In this document: positions 1-5,694 of the stretch, one piece after another
Layout: every line of letters begins with the position of its first letter
Position numbering within the stretch: the stretch's first letter is position 1
From: Candidatus Krumholzibacteriota bacterium
Lineage (GTDB): Bacteria > Krumholzibacteriota > Krumholzibacteriia > Krumholzibacteriales > Krumholzibacteriaceae
Reading direction: 5' to 3'
NCBI GenBank assembly: GCA_030613345.1
Contig: JAUWMD010000168.1
Location: 1 to 5,900 of the forward strand
Length of the DNA stretch: 5,900 nucleotides
The notes under the pieces: model-generated
Databases searched by the model: none
The model's input: only the letters and a program-made list of their open reading frames with translations
What the model was told of the DNA's origin: nothing
Program-made: the position numbers and the translations under genes

Positions 1-2101
1 TAAACCAGACGACCGATTCGAAGAGGGCCATCTCGGCGGCGGTCGGCGGTGAGGTCACCGTCAGGTACGACCGTCCGGCGGCAAGTACCGCCGCCTCGAA
101 GTACGTCTCGAATCCGGCCCCCGTATCGTCGTCCACGATCAACACCTGGGCTCGGTCGAGAGAGACGTCGAGAGGCGTTGTCGCCGCCTCGTATATTTCC
201 ACTCCCCCGCGAAGGGTCGCGGGATAGGGGAATACGGGCGAGAAGACCAGGTCGTACGTTCCGACCGGAAGCACGATATCGTACGCGCCTGTCGAAGGAT
301 CGGTCGAGCTCCATACAACCGCTTCGCCCGCGAGGCTCACGGTGATGTTGCAGGCAAGCCCGCCGCCCGTGCCGGAATCGGTCACGTATCCGGCCACGTT
401 GCCCGAGGGCAGCATGTTGAGTGTGAAGTCCTGCGGTGTGACCGCGTCGGCGACGACCGTGACCGTCGTGGAGTATGTCCCGTATCCGAACCTCGAGACT
501 TCCACGTCATGGTCGCCTGCGACGAGCTGTATCGAGTAGGCGCCCGAGGCTTCGGAGTAGACCCTCTGTCCCGTATCTACGATGAGGATCTGCGCATTGT
601 CGACCGTCCCTCCGCCGGAGCTGTAGACTACTCCCTCGAGGGTGCCTACGCCCGCCAGTGCGGCGGATACAGCCTGGAACGCATTGAGACGTCCCCAGCC
701 GTAAGTGTTGTCCTTGCCCGGATCGCCGAGATCGATCGCCGTCTGGGCGAGGAGCTGCTTGATCACCTCGATGTTCATCGAGGGGTTGGCCTGACGCATC
801 AGCGCGGCGGCTCCGGCGACATGGGGCGACGCCATCGATGTGCCGCTCCAGTCCCATCCGGCGCCGTGCCACTGCCATTCCCCCCCGGGGATAGACGAAT
901 AGATCTTCACGCCCGGTGCCGCGATGTCAGGCTTGATGAAGGTGCCGACATACGGCGGGACGTTCCATGTGACGGGACCGCGGCTCGATGTGCTCGCGAT
1001 CACATCCAGACTATCGGTCGAGCCGACGCCGAAAGCGCTCGGCACGTTGCCCGGACTGCCGGTCGTGCCGGACAAGGGCCCGGAGTTGCCGATCGAGATC
1101 GCCGGAAAGACGTCCGCGGCGGCAACATTATCGACGGCCGGGACCATCGCATCGTAGGTGCCCGTGGCGCCGAGGGACATGTTGATCACGTCGGCGCCGT
1201 CGTCGGTCGAGGGGTCACCGTCGGGATCGATGATCCACTCCATCCCGGCGATCACCTGGGTGAACGTTCCAGTTCCGCCCGGTATGACCAGCGCGTGCAT
1301 GAACTGCGCGCCGGGAGCCACCCCGATATCCCACCCGGAAACGTTCCCGCCGACCGCCGTGCCGGTCGTGTGTGTACCGTGCTGGTCGGTGTCATGCGGC
1401 ACGGAGCCGATGATCATGTCGCCGTCCGAGTTGAACTCGGCCCATCCGCCGGGATAGGTCGGATCGGACGGATCGGTCGTGACCATCTTTCCGACAAGGT
1501 CGGGATGGCCGGCATCGACACCAGTGTCGATGCCGCCTATCACTATGCCCGATCCGTTGAATCCAAAGGATGTCCAGACCTGCCTGGCCCCAATCTTCTC
1601 GACCGAGTCCCAGAGCTGCGCCTGGCTCTGCCCGAGCATATCTCTCGAATCGCTCTCCTGCCTCGGCGGCAGGGTGAGCGTGAAGTTCTCGAACACCTCG
1701 ATAACATTGGGCATGGCGGCGATCTCCATGATCACATCGGGAGTCGCTTTGATCAGCATGATGTTATCGAGCCAAAATGTTTTCGTTTTCCTTACTTTCG
1801 ATTTCACTGAGGGTCTGGCGAGATACATGCCTGCGGCGCGCTGCGACCGTCCGGCCACATTCCGCAGTTCGCTCACATAACTCTGCCTGGACCCGCCGAA
1901 GAGTCTCCTGTCCGGTGTGCCGTGAAAACGGACTACTGCCGTCACGAACTCACCTGGAGCTGCGGCTTTCAGCCTGCTTGCCATCCTCGGTTCGACCTTC
2001 GCCAGCCGGTCTTCCTCTGCGAAGACCGAATGAAGCGAAGGAACGAGGACAAGCAGGACCAGAAGGACCGCCGCACCCTTGAAAAGATTTATCTTTGACA
2101 T
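1..2101 (-). CDS. Secreted S8 family (subtilisin-like) serine protease, C-terminus cut by the left window edge
   Basis: Reading the minus strand from an ATG at 2101-2099 gives 700 codons with no stop, so the gene is partial at its 3' end. Residues 1-28 form a signal peptide (Lys-rich start, Leu/Val core, cleavage near VFA|EED). Residues about 29-150 look like an inhibitory propeptide. The peptidase domain (about 160-480) has the full catalytic set: Asp192 (IDTGVDAGHPDL), His241 (HGTHTTG), oxyanion Asn339 (GNSGP) and Ser422 (GTSMASPHVAG). Two carboxypeptidase-regulatory-like beta-sandwich modules follow (about 485-565 and 566-648). A third module opens at about 650 with VLIVDDDTG and runs off the window. 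An active extracytoplasmic endopeptidase is expected; the substrate is unknown. The start is backed by AAAGGA at 2108-2113. The stop of the GEVED-protein gene lies 58 bp upstream on the same strand. A surface-anchoring or sorting tail, if any, would lie outside the window. Confidence 0.95.
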   Translation of the reverse strand, partial: MSKINLFKGAAVLLVLLVLVPSLHSVFAEEDRLAKVEPRMASRLKAAAPGEFVTAVVRFHGTPDRRLFGGSRQSYVSELRNVAGRSQRAAGMYLARPSVKSKVRKTKTFWLDNIMLIKATPDVIMEIAAMPNVIEVFENFTLTLPPRQESDSRDMLGQSQAQLWDSVEKIGARQVWTSFGFNGSGIVIGGIDTGVDAGHPDLVGKMVTTDPSDPTYPGGWAEFNSDGDMIIGSVPHDTDQHGTHTTGTAVGGNVSGWDIGVAPGAQFMHALVIPGGTGTFTQVIAGMEWIIDPDGDPSTDDGADVINMSLGATGTYDAMVPAVDNVAAADVFPAISIGNSGPLSGTTGSPGNVPSAFGVGSTDSLDVIASTSSRGPVTWNVPPYVGTFIKPDIAAPGVKIYSSIPGGEWQWHGAGWDWSGTSMASPHVAGAAALMRQANPSMNIEVIKQLLAQTAIDLGDPGKDNTYGWGRLNAFQAVSAALAGVGTLEGVVYSSGGGTVDNAQILIVDTGQRVYSEASGAYSIQLVAGDHDVEVSRFGYGTYSTTVTVVADAVTPQDFTLNMLPSGNVAGYVTDSGTGGGLACNITVSLAGEAVVWSSTDPSTGAYDIVLPVGTYDLVFSPVFPYPATLRGGVEIYEAATTPLDVSLDRAQVLIVDDDTGAGFETYFEAAVLAAGRSYLTVTSPPTAAEMALFESVVWF

Positions 2102-2107
2102 CGTCAA

Positions 2108-2113
2108 TCCTTT
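2108..2113 (-). promoter_or_regulatory. Ribosome binding site of the S8 protease gene
   Basis: AAAGGA on the minus strand lies 6 nt before the ATG at 2101. It is a modest Shine-Dalgarno match, weaker than those of the other three genes here. It supports this start, which also gives a complete signal peptide. Confidence 0.6.
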
Positions 2114-2119
2114 CAGTGC

Positions 2120-2141
2120 AGGCCGGCCTGTCGGCCGGCCT
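2120..2141. other. Perfect 9-bp GC hairpin between GEVED-protein and protease genes
   Basis: Arms of A/GGCCGGCC (2120-2128) and GGCCGGCC/T (2133-2141) pair perfectly around a TGTC loop. The hairpin begins 19 nt past the stop codon of the upstream gene and ends 7 nt before the protease Shine-Dalgarno site. No T-run follows on either strand, so it is not a standard intrinsic terminator. It could be a processing or stabilising stem in a dicistronic mRNA, a weak attenuator that lowers protease output, or a copy of a small dispersed palindrome. The inverted repeat is seen directly; the role is inference. Confidence 0.7.
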
Positions 2142-2159
2142 CCGGTTTCTTCCAGCCGC

Positions 2160-2918
2160 CTATTTCTTCACCCTGTACTTGTTCTGATTTAATTCATAGT
2201 AGCAGACCTGATAATCCTCTGCCTCTCCGAACACGCTTTCCCCGTTGGGACTCGCGTCGGCATCGCAGAATGAGAGAACGCCCCTCGTCCAGAGTTTCAT
2301 CTTGAAGGATTCTGAGGCTCCGTTATCGGCCGTGAACATCGAAACATCCGGAACTCTGAAGTAAGTCAGGAACTCGATATCCAGATACCCGTAATCGTTC
2401 GGGAAATGTTCCTGGATATTAAGACTGGTCCTGATCACCTCTTCGTTCTTCTCCCAGTTCTCGCTCTGGTTCCAGTCGACCCAGAGGGCCACATTGAGGT
2501 CCTGCTCGAATTCGGATGCGAGCCTCGCCGAAGCGTTCGGTATCCTGATCTTCCAGATCACGAAGATCTTCTTGTGGGGAACCCAGACCGTCCCGTTCTG
2601 AAAATAGATACCGTCACATTCGGCGTGCGAGCTCCCGAGCTGCTCGATCCCCTTTTCCCAGACATGTACGTGGGGATATGGCTCAGGAGCCGGTCCCGGC
2701 GTGACCCTGGGAGGGTTATAACCGATACCGTCGGCGAGCTGGAACTCGCCGCCACCGAGCCATTGATCAGCATCGAATTCGGGCGGAATGCCCTCCTGGA
2801 CGATTCGTATCACCTTTCCGTTGTTCTTCTGCAGGATCATGTCCTGCGCCATGGCGACGGAAAAGCATACAGCGAGGCAAAGGAGAAGAACGAGGAAAGA
2901 AATCCTCTTCCCTGTCAT
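2160..2918 (-). CDS. Secreted GEVED-domain protein (252 aa)
   Basis: A signal peptide covers residues 1-24 (basic MTGKR start, hydrophobic core, AMA|QD cleavage). The mature part has a Pro-rich stretch (about 69-82) and a middle segment with the look of an extracellular beta domain. The C-terminal half matches the GEVED pattern: LWVDWNQ (145-151), a Glu-rich turn (157-160), then GEAEDYQV (231-238) near the end. GEVED domains occur in secreted, often multidomain, bacterial proteins with no known catalytic activity. Mature cysteines are 101, 218 and 239. LAVC at 15-18 is a poor lipobox because Val precedes Cys, so signal peptidase I release is favoured. The start is set by GAGGGGG at 2925-2931. 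The gene is followed at 58 bp by the S8 protease and preceded by a leader of about 370 nt. Being a substrate, partner or adhesin of the protease is only a guess from adjacency. Confidence 0.85.
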   Translation of the reverse strand: MTGKRISFLVLLLCLAVCFSVAMAQDMILQKNNGKVIRIVQEGIPPEFDADQWLGGGEFQLADGIGYNPPRVTPGPAPEPYPHVHVWEKGIEQLGSSHAECDGIYFQNGTVWVPHKKIFVIWKIRIPNASARLASEFEQDLNVALWVDWNQSENWEKNEEVIRTSLNIQEHFPNDYGYLDIEFLTYFRVPDVSMFTADNGASESFKMKLWTRGVLSFCDADASPNGESVFGEAEDYQVCYYELNQNKYRVKK

Positions 2919-2924
2919 AATTAT

Positions 2925-2931
2925 CCCCCTC
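2925..2931 (-). promoter_or_regulatory. Ribosome binding site of the GEVED-protein gene
   Basis: GAGGGGG on the minus strand lies 6 nt before the ATG at 2918. It fixes the start that yields a complete signal peptide. Confidence 0.75.
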
Positions 2932-3049
2932 TTGCGGAATGGACCCTCATACAGTTGAAGGCCCGTCGTTTGGATTTATGGCCCTGTTGCTGGTCTCACC
3001 CCCTCGACGCACAGTACGACAGGCCGGATTGCGCACTGCATCCGCGTTG

Positions 3050-3061
3050 TTGATCGATCAA
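3050..3061. promoter_or_regulatory. 12-bp perfect palindrome, possible operator
   Basis: TTGATCGATCAA reads the same on both strands. It lies in the leader, about 130 bp before the GEVED start and about 230 bp after its predicted transcription start. It could bind a dimeric regulator or be a chance palindrome. No second copy is visible in the window. Confidence 0.3.
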
Positions 3062-3089
3062 GAAATACTGATTGTTCAGGACCGCTCAT

Positions 3090-3150
3090 AGTCTGCGGCT
3101 GCAAGACCCTTTGAGACCCGCGGCCATACGGCCGCCGTCCATCGCAGACT
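3090..3150. other. Nested hairpin structure in the leader
   Basis: AGTCTGCG (3090-3097) pairs perfectly with CGCAGACT (3143-3150). Inside it, GCGGCC (3120-3125) pairs with GGCCGC (3130-3135) around a 4-nt loop. The remaining interior carries a GACCC direct repeat (3105-3109 and 3115-3119). Two nested perfect stems within 61 nt suggest a folded RNA domain, readable on the minus strand as part of the leader. No U-run follows on either strand, so it is not a terminator. Confidence 0.5.
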
Positions 3151-3187
3151 GATTTAGAATAAAGGCACCAGCGAGCAACTTCTCCCC

Positions 3188-3217
3188 CGTAATGACACCG
3201 AAAAAACAATCATTACG
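3188..3217. repeat. 8-bp inverted repeat with 14-nt spacer
   Basis: CGTAATGA (3188-3195) and TCATTACG (3210-3217) are exact reverse complements flanking a spacer with a run of six A (T in the minus-strand RNA sense). It starts about 70 nt into the predicted leader. As RNA it would form a hairpin with a U-rich loop. As DNA it could be a protein-binding site. Confidence 0.45.
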
Positions 3218-3295
3218 AATACGGAAGATCAGGCAGAGGCACAGATGCAGTGGCGGCTGCTCCTGGTCCTGGAAATTTCAAATTGACGCAGAGGG

Positions 3296-3324
3296 ATTTT
3301 ACCATGCGCAGGCAGCAATGTCAA
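3296..3324 (-). promoter_or_regulatory. Sigma-70-like promoter of the GEVED/protease unit
   Basis: On the minus strand a perfect -35 TTGACA (3319-3324) is separated by 17 bp from TAAAAT (3296-3301), a 5/6 match to TATAAT. TGG just before the -10 gives an extended -10 motif. Transcription would start near 3289 and run into the GEVED gene. The perfect -35, ideal spacing and extended -10 make this one of the two best promoter matches in the window. It lies downstream of the gdhA terminator, as expected for an independent unit. Confidence 0.7.
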
Positions 3325-3325
3325 G

Positions 3326-3343
3326 TTAAGCCGGACGGCTTAA
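3326..3343. promoter_or_regulatory. Palindrome abutting the -35 box, candidate regulator site
   Basis: TTAAGCC (3326-3332) and GGCTTAA (3337-3343) form a perfect 7-bp inverted repeat around GGAC. It lies 1 bp upstream of the -35 box of the GEVED-gene promoter. That position fits an activator contacting polymerase, or a repressor site. It could also fold as a hairpin in read-through RNA from gdhA, but no U-run follows, so it is a poor terminator. The repeat is seen directly; the role is inferred. Confidence 0.45.
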
Positions 3344-3385
3344 GTAAGTATTGACGGACACCGGCATTTGGACCCCGGATACGAC

Positions 3386-3414
3386 AAAAAGGGCGAGCCC
3401 CGCGGCCCGCCCTT
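3386..3414 (-). terminator. Rho-independent terminator of gdhA
   Basis: On the minus strand, AAGGGCG (3414-3408) pairs with CGCCCTT (3395-3389). One C-A mismatch, an inner 3-bp GGC/GCC stem and a 4-nt loop complete the hairpin. It ends in a run of five T (3390-3386). It starts 27 nt beyond the gdhA stop codon. The combination of GC stem and U-tract is textbook for the minus strand and separates gdhA from the downstream secretion unit. Confidence 0.9.
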
Positions 3415-3441
3415 CTGTCTGCGTAGTGCAGGAAATCGTCG

Positions 3442-4782
3442 TTAGACGACACCCTGGTCGAGCATAGCGTCGGCGACCTTGATGAAGCCGGCGATGTTCG
3501 CACCCTTGACGTAGTCCACATGATTGCCTTCCGAGCCGTACTCTACGCACTGCTCGTGAATGGCCTGCATGATGCCGAGGAGCTTCGCATCGACTTCTTC
3601 GCGGCTCCAGCTGAGGCGCAGGCTGTTCTGCGACATCTCGAGACCGCTCGTGGCGACTCCGCCGGCGTTCGCTGCCTTGCCGAGCCCGTAGAGAATCTTA
3701 GCGCCCTGGTAGACCTCGATGGCTTCAGGGGTGCTGGGCATGTTCGCGCCCTCGGAAACGACTGTACAGCCGTTCTTGATCAGTTCTTTGGCATCGTTGC
3801 CGTCGAGCTCGTTCTGGGTCGCGCTCGGCAGTGCCACGTCGCACTTGACGCCCCAGGGTCTCTTGCTCTCGATGTACTCGGCCGACTTGAACTCCTTCGT
3901 GTACTCCTTGATGCGGCCGCGCTTGACGTTCTTGAGCTCCATGACCCATGCGAGCTTCTTGCGGTCGATGCCGTCCGGATCGTGGATCGTTCCGCCCGAA
4001 TCGGACAGGGTGACGACCTTGGCGCCGAGGTCGAGGCACTTCTCGGTGGCGTACTGCGCGACGTTGCCCGAACCGGAAACGGTACAGACCTTGCCGCTGA
4101 GCGAGCCGCCCTGGTGCTTCAGCATCTCTTCGGCGAAATAGACCTGGCCGTAGCCGGTGGCTTCGGGCCTGATCAGAGATCCGCCCCAGTTCCTTCCCTT
4201 GCCGGTCAGGACACCGGTGAACTCGTTGCGGAGCTTCTTGTACATCCCGAAGAGGAACCCGATCTCGCGTCCACCCACGCCGATATCGCCGGCGGGAACG
4301 TCGGTGTTCGGGCCGATGTGCCTGAACAGCTCCATCATGAACGACTGGCAGAAGCGCATGACTTCGCCGTCCGACTTGCCCTTCGGATCGAAGTCGGAGC
4401 CGCCCTTGCCGCCGCCCATCGGCAGCGTGGTCAGCGAGTTCTTCAGAACCTGCTCGAAAGCGAGGAACTTCAGCATGCCGAGGGTTACGGTCGGGTGGAA
4501 ACGGAGCCCGCCCTTGTAGGGACCGATCGCGCTGTTCATCTCGATGCGAAAGCCCCTGTTGACCTGGATCTCGCCCTTATCGTTCACCCAGGGCACACGG
4601 AACAGGATAACGCGCTCGGGCTCGGCGATCCGCTCGAGGATCCTGGCATCCCTGTACTTTGGATTGGCCTCGATAAAAGGACCGAGAGCATCGGCGACTT
4701 CCTCGACGGCCTGATGGAACTCGGGCTCGTTAGGATCACGGGCCTTGATCTTCTCCATGAATTTAGCGGTGAAATCGGACAT
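3442..4782 (-). CDS. gdhA: Glutamate dehydrogenase, hexameric type, probably NADP(H)-specific
   Basis: This enzyme reversibly converts 2-oxoglutarate, ammonium and NAD(P)H to glutamate in the cytoplasm. It has 446 residues, the usual size of the bacterial hexameric (GdhA) family. The N-terminal substrate domain carries Lys90 (GPYKGGLRFHP), Lys114 and catalytic Lys126 (PMGGGKGGSDFDPKGKSDGE), plus Asp166 (PAGDIGVGGRE). The Rossmann domain has VSGSGNVAQYA at 235-245. SDSGGT after the second strand (260-265) resembles NADP-type rather than NAD-type members. NAGGVATSGLEMSQNS (372-387) is the late active-site segment. All key residues are present and the frame is intact. The ATG at 4782 is preceded by AGGAGG. 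The gene has its own promoter and terminator, so it appears monocistronic, consistent with a role in ammonium assimilation. Cofactor choice is inferred, not shown. Confidence 0.97.
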   Translation of the reverse strand: MSDFTAKFMEKIKARDPNEPEFHQAVEEVADALGPFIEANPKYRDARILERIAEPERVILFRVPWVNDKGEIQVNRGFRIEMNSAIGPYKGGLRFHPTVTLGMLKFLAFEQVLKNSLTTLPMGGGKGGSDFDPKGKSDGEVMRFCQSFMMELFRHIGPNTDVPAGDIGVGGREIGFLFGMYKKLRNEFTGVLTGKGRNWGGSLIRPEATGYGQVYFAEEMLKHQGGSLSGKVCTVSGSGNVAQYATEKCLDLGAKVVTLSDSGGTIHDPDGIDRKKLAWVMELKNVKRGRIKEYTKEFKSAEYIESKRPWGVKCDVALPSATQNELDGNDAKELIKNGCTVVSEGANMPSTPEAIEVYQGAKILYGLGKAANAGGVATSGLEMSQNSLRLSWSREEVDAKLLGIMQAIHEQCVEYGSEGNHVDYVKGANIAGFIKVADAMLDQGVV

Positions 4783-4788
4783 CTTGTG

Positions 4789-4794
4789 CCTCCT
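4789..4794 (-). promoter_or_regulatory. Ribosome binding site of gdhA
   Basis: A perfect AGGAGG on the minus strand lies 6 nt before the ATG at 4782. It fixes the start and suggests high translation. Confidence 0.85.
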
Positions 4795-4820
4795 GAGTTG
4801 GCTGTCCAGTCACGCTATAC

Positions 4821-4876
4821 GCCCCGGAGGGGCACTTCTTGAACGGTATGACCCCGGCCAGCCGGAAGCAGCCGGG
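4821..4876 (-). other. Two GC hairpins in the gdhA 5' leader
   Basis: The roughly 95-nt gdhA leader contains GCCCC/GGGGC (4821-4825 with 4829-4833, 3-nt loop). It also contains CCCGGC/GCCGGG (4853-4858 with 4871-4876, 12-nt loop), the latter at the very 5' end of the predicted RNA. A 5'-terminal stem could protect the transcript. No known riboswitch motif was recognised. Confidence 0.4.
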
Positions 4877-4882
4877 AGAGGA

Positions 4883-4936
4883 ACGATACTAGGATTGAGA
4901 GTCTCTTGTCAACCCTATTGAAAAATTATTTTTCTA
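4883..4936 (-). promoter_or_regulatory. gdhA promoter with UP element
   Basis: On the minus strand there is a perfect -35 TTGACA (4907-4912), an 18-bp spacer and TATCGT (4883-4888, 4/6) as -10. Transcription would start near 4876, giving a leader of about 95 nt. Upstream, AAAAATAATTTTT lies in the tract 4920-4934, at about -45 to -58. This closely matches the UP-element consensus AAAWWTWTTTT bound by the RNA polymerase alpha C-terminal domain. The same tract forms a GAAAAAT/ATTTTTC inverted repeat. The perfect -35 and UP element offset the weak -10. Confidence 0.65.
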
Positions 4937-5051
4937 TATCTTAACCGGGGTTTTTGGAGAACTGGATATCCCTGAATGACAATGAGTTGCGGCGAAAATA
5001 ATAATGGAGTCGAAACGTGCGTGAATGATCACACGGGATCAGACAGAAATA

Positions 5052-5471
5052 TCAGGAAGACACTCTCGGGACGAGTGCCCTGCTGAGCCCCTCGCGCAGC
5101 TCGTCTGAGGTGTATGGCTTGGGGATCACACCGCAAAATCCATAGTCGCGGTAGTTCTGCAATACCGGATCGCCGACAAAACCACTCGAGACGAGCGCGA
5201 CGACGTCCGGATCGTACTCGATCAGCTTCGCAACCGCATCCCTGCCACCCATGCCACTCTGCACGCTCAGGTCGAGGATGACTGCGTCGAAACCGGATCC
5301 GCTCTCCGCCGCCTTGATATAGAGCTGCACCGCTTCCTCTCCGTCGGCCGCGGCCTCGACATCGTAGCCCATGATCTCCAGCATCCTGGAGACGACGCTG
5401 CGCAGCATCCCTTCGTCATCCATGAAAAGGATTCGTTTACGCCTTGTAGAGATTTCCCCCGGACCGGCCAT
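5052..5471 (-). CDS. Stand-alone receiver-domain response regulator (139 aa)
   Basis: The protein is a single REC (CheY-like) domain with a short N-terminal tail and no output domain. The acidic pocket is Asp18-Asp19 (ILFMDDE), the phospho-acceptor is Asp67 (VILDLSV), the switch Ser is Ser95 (ALVSSGF) and the conserved Lys is Lys118 (IPKPY). All active-site residues are present, so it should accept phosphate from a histidine kinase. The SGMGGRDA segment and the SSGFVGDPVLQNYRDYGFCG stretch are typical of receivers fused to the C-terminus of hybrid kinases, here detached. The position four residues after Asp67 is Gln71 where CheY-type receivers usually have Pro. The start is fixed by GGGGAGG at 5479-5485. 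No kinase is adjacent, so the partner is unknown. It could be a phosphorelay intermediate or act through protein contacts. Confidence 0.93.
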   Translation of the reverse strand: MAGPGEISTRRKRILFMDDEGMLRSVVSRMLEIMGYDVEAAADGEEAVQLYIKAAESGSGFDAVILDLSVQSGMGGRDAVAKLIEYDPDVVALVSSGFVGDPVLQNYRDYGFCGVIPKPYTSDELREGLSRALVPRVSS

Positions 5472-5478
5472 ACTAATA

Positions 5479-5485
5479 CCTCCCC
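5479..5485 (-). promoter_or_regulatory. Ribosome binding site of the response regulator gene
   Basis: GGGGAGG on the minus strand lies 7 nt before the ATG at 5471 and supports that start over the internal Met17. Confidence 0.75.
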
Positions 5486-5545
5486 GCTATCCGGAAAGTC
5501 TCGATTGTCCCTGGACCAGTCAATCCGCCTAATGCCCCTACTTAT

Positions 5546-5574
5546 TTTATATCATATCTTTCGGTGGATGTCCA
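5546..5574 (-). promoter_or_regulatory. Candidate promoter of the response regulator gene
   Basis: On the minus strand, TGGACA (5569-5574, 5/6 match) is followed after 17 bp by TATAAA (5546-5551, 5/6 match). Transcription would start near 5539, about 70 nt before the ATG. A GTGGA/TCCAC inverted repeat (5564-5575) overlaps the -35 box and could be an operator. An alternative pair, TTGATA (5576-5581) with TATGAT (5551-5556), has a less favourable 19-bp spacer. Confidence 0.5.
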
Positions 5575-5657
5575 CTATCAAATGAATCGCCGTCACGAAT
5601 CGACCTTCCCATGAATCCGCATTACAGGACATCTTTCGGACTTTTGTCTGTTTTTCG

Positions 5658-5687
5658 TTGACTCGCCTTCAAGGCCCACTATATATT
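5658..5687 (+). promoter_or_regulatory. Promoter of the cobalamin-riboswitch transcript
   Basis: TTGACT (5658-5663, 5/6) is followed after 18 bp by TATATT (5682-5687), or after 16 bp by TATATA (5680-5685), both 5/6 matches. The predicted start, about 5690-5695, coincides with the first base of the riboswitch P1 helix, which supports it. A small inverted repeat GCCTT/AAGGC (5665-5675) lies between the two boxes. Confidence 0.65.
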
Positions 5688-5694
5688 GGGTCTT

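Larger units (their letters stand above)
2919..3289 (-). other. Long non-coding leader of the GEVED/protease transcript with several inverted repeats
   Basis: About 370 nt separate the predicted transcription start (near 3289) from the GEVED ATG. No convincing gene lies in it: the only minus-strand frame of note (2976-3209, 77 codons) needs a TTG start, has no Shine-Dalgarno site and resembles nothing I know. Three structures stand out: an 8-bp inverted repeat at 3188-3217, an 8-bp stem at 3090-3097/3143-3150 enclosing a 6-bp tetraloop hairpin, and a 12-bp palindrome at 3050-3061. I could not match the leader to a riboswitch class I know (cobalamin, c-di-GMP, TPP, fluoride and similar). Whether it is regulatory is inference from its length and folding potential. 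Confidence 0.5.

Noticed and set aside
10..18. Lipoprotein signal (Cys18 of the GEVED protein, or Cys14)
   Set aside because: The numbers given here are residue positions. Both candidate cysteines lie inside the hydrophobic core with Val or Leu just before them, which does not fit a lipobox. AMA|QD at 24/25 is a better signal peptidase I site.
509..1810. A 433-codon open frame on the plus strand, antisense to the subtilase
   Set aside because: It is rich in Arg, Asp, Gly and His with no domain pattern. The opposite strand carries the intact catalytic Asp, His, Asn and Ser motifs, so this is a shadow frame.
2406..3053. A 215-codon plus-strand open frame over the GEVED gene and its leader
   Set aside because: It lies antisense to a gene with a clear signal peptide and ribosome site, and shows no recognisable domain.
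2976..3209. A 77-codon minus-strand frame in the GEVED leader
   Set aside because: It needs a TTG start, lacks a Shine-Dalgarno site and spans predicted RNA stems. A short leader peptide cannot be fully excluded, but nothing supports it.
3326..3343. A second terminator for gdhA
   Set aside because: The stem is sound but no T-run follows on the minus strand, and a much better terminator lies at 3386-3414.
3520..4842. A 440-codon open frame on the plus strand, antisense to gdhA
   Set aside because: The minus strand encodes a fully conserved glutamate dehydrogenase with all catalytic motifs. The antisense frame is low-complexity in style (Leu/Ala/Glu/Asp rich), has no recognisable domain, and is the expected by-product of GC-rich codon use.
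4975..5051. A terminator after the response regulator gene
   Set aside because: Only a weak 5-bp TGATC/GATCA stem without a U-tract is present, so whether the response regulator transcript ends before gdhA is unresolved.
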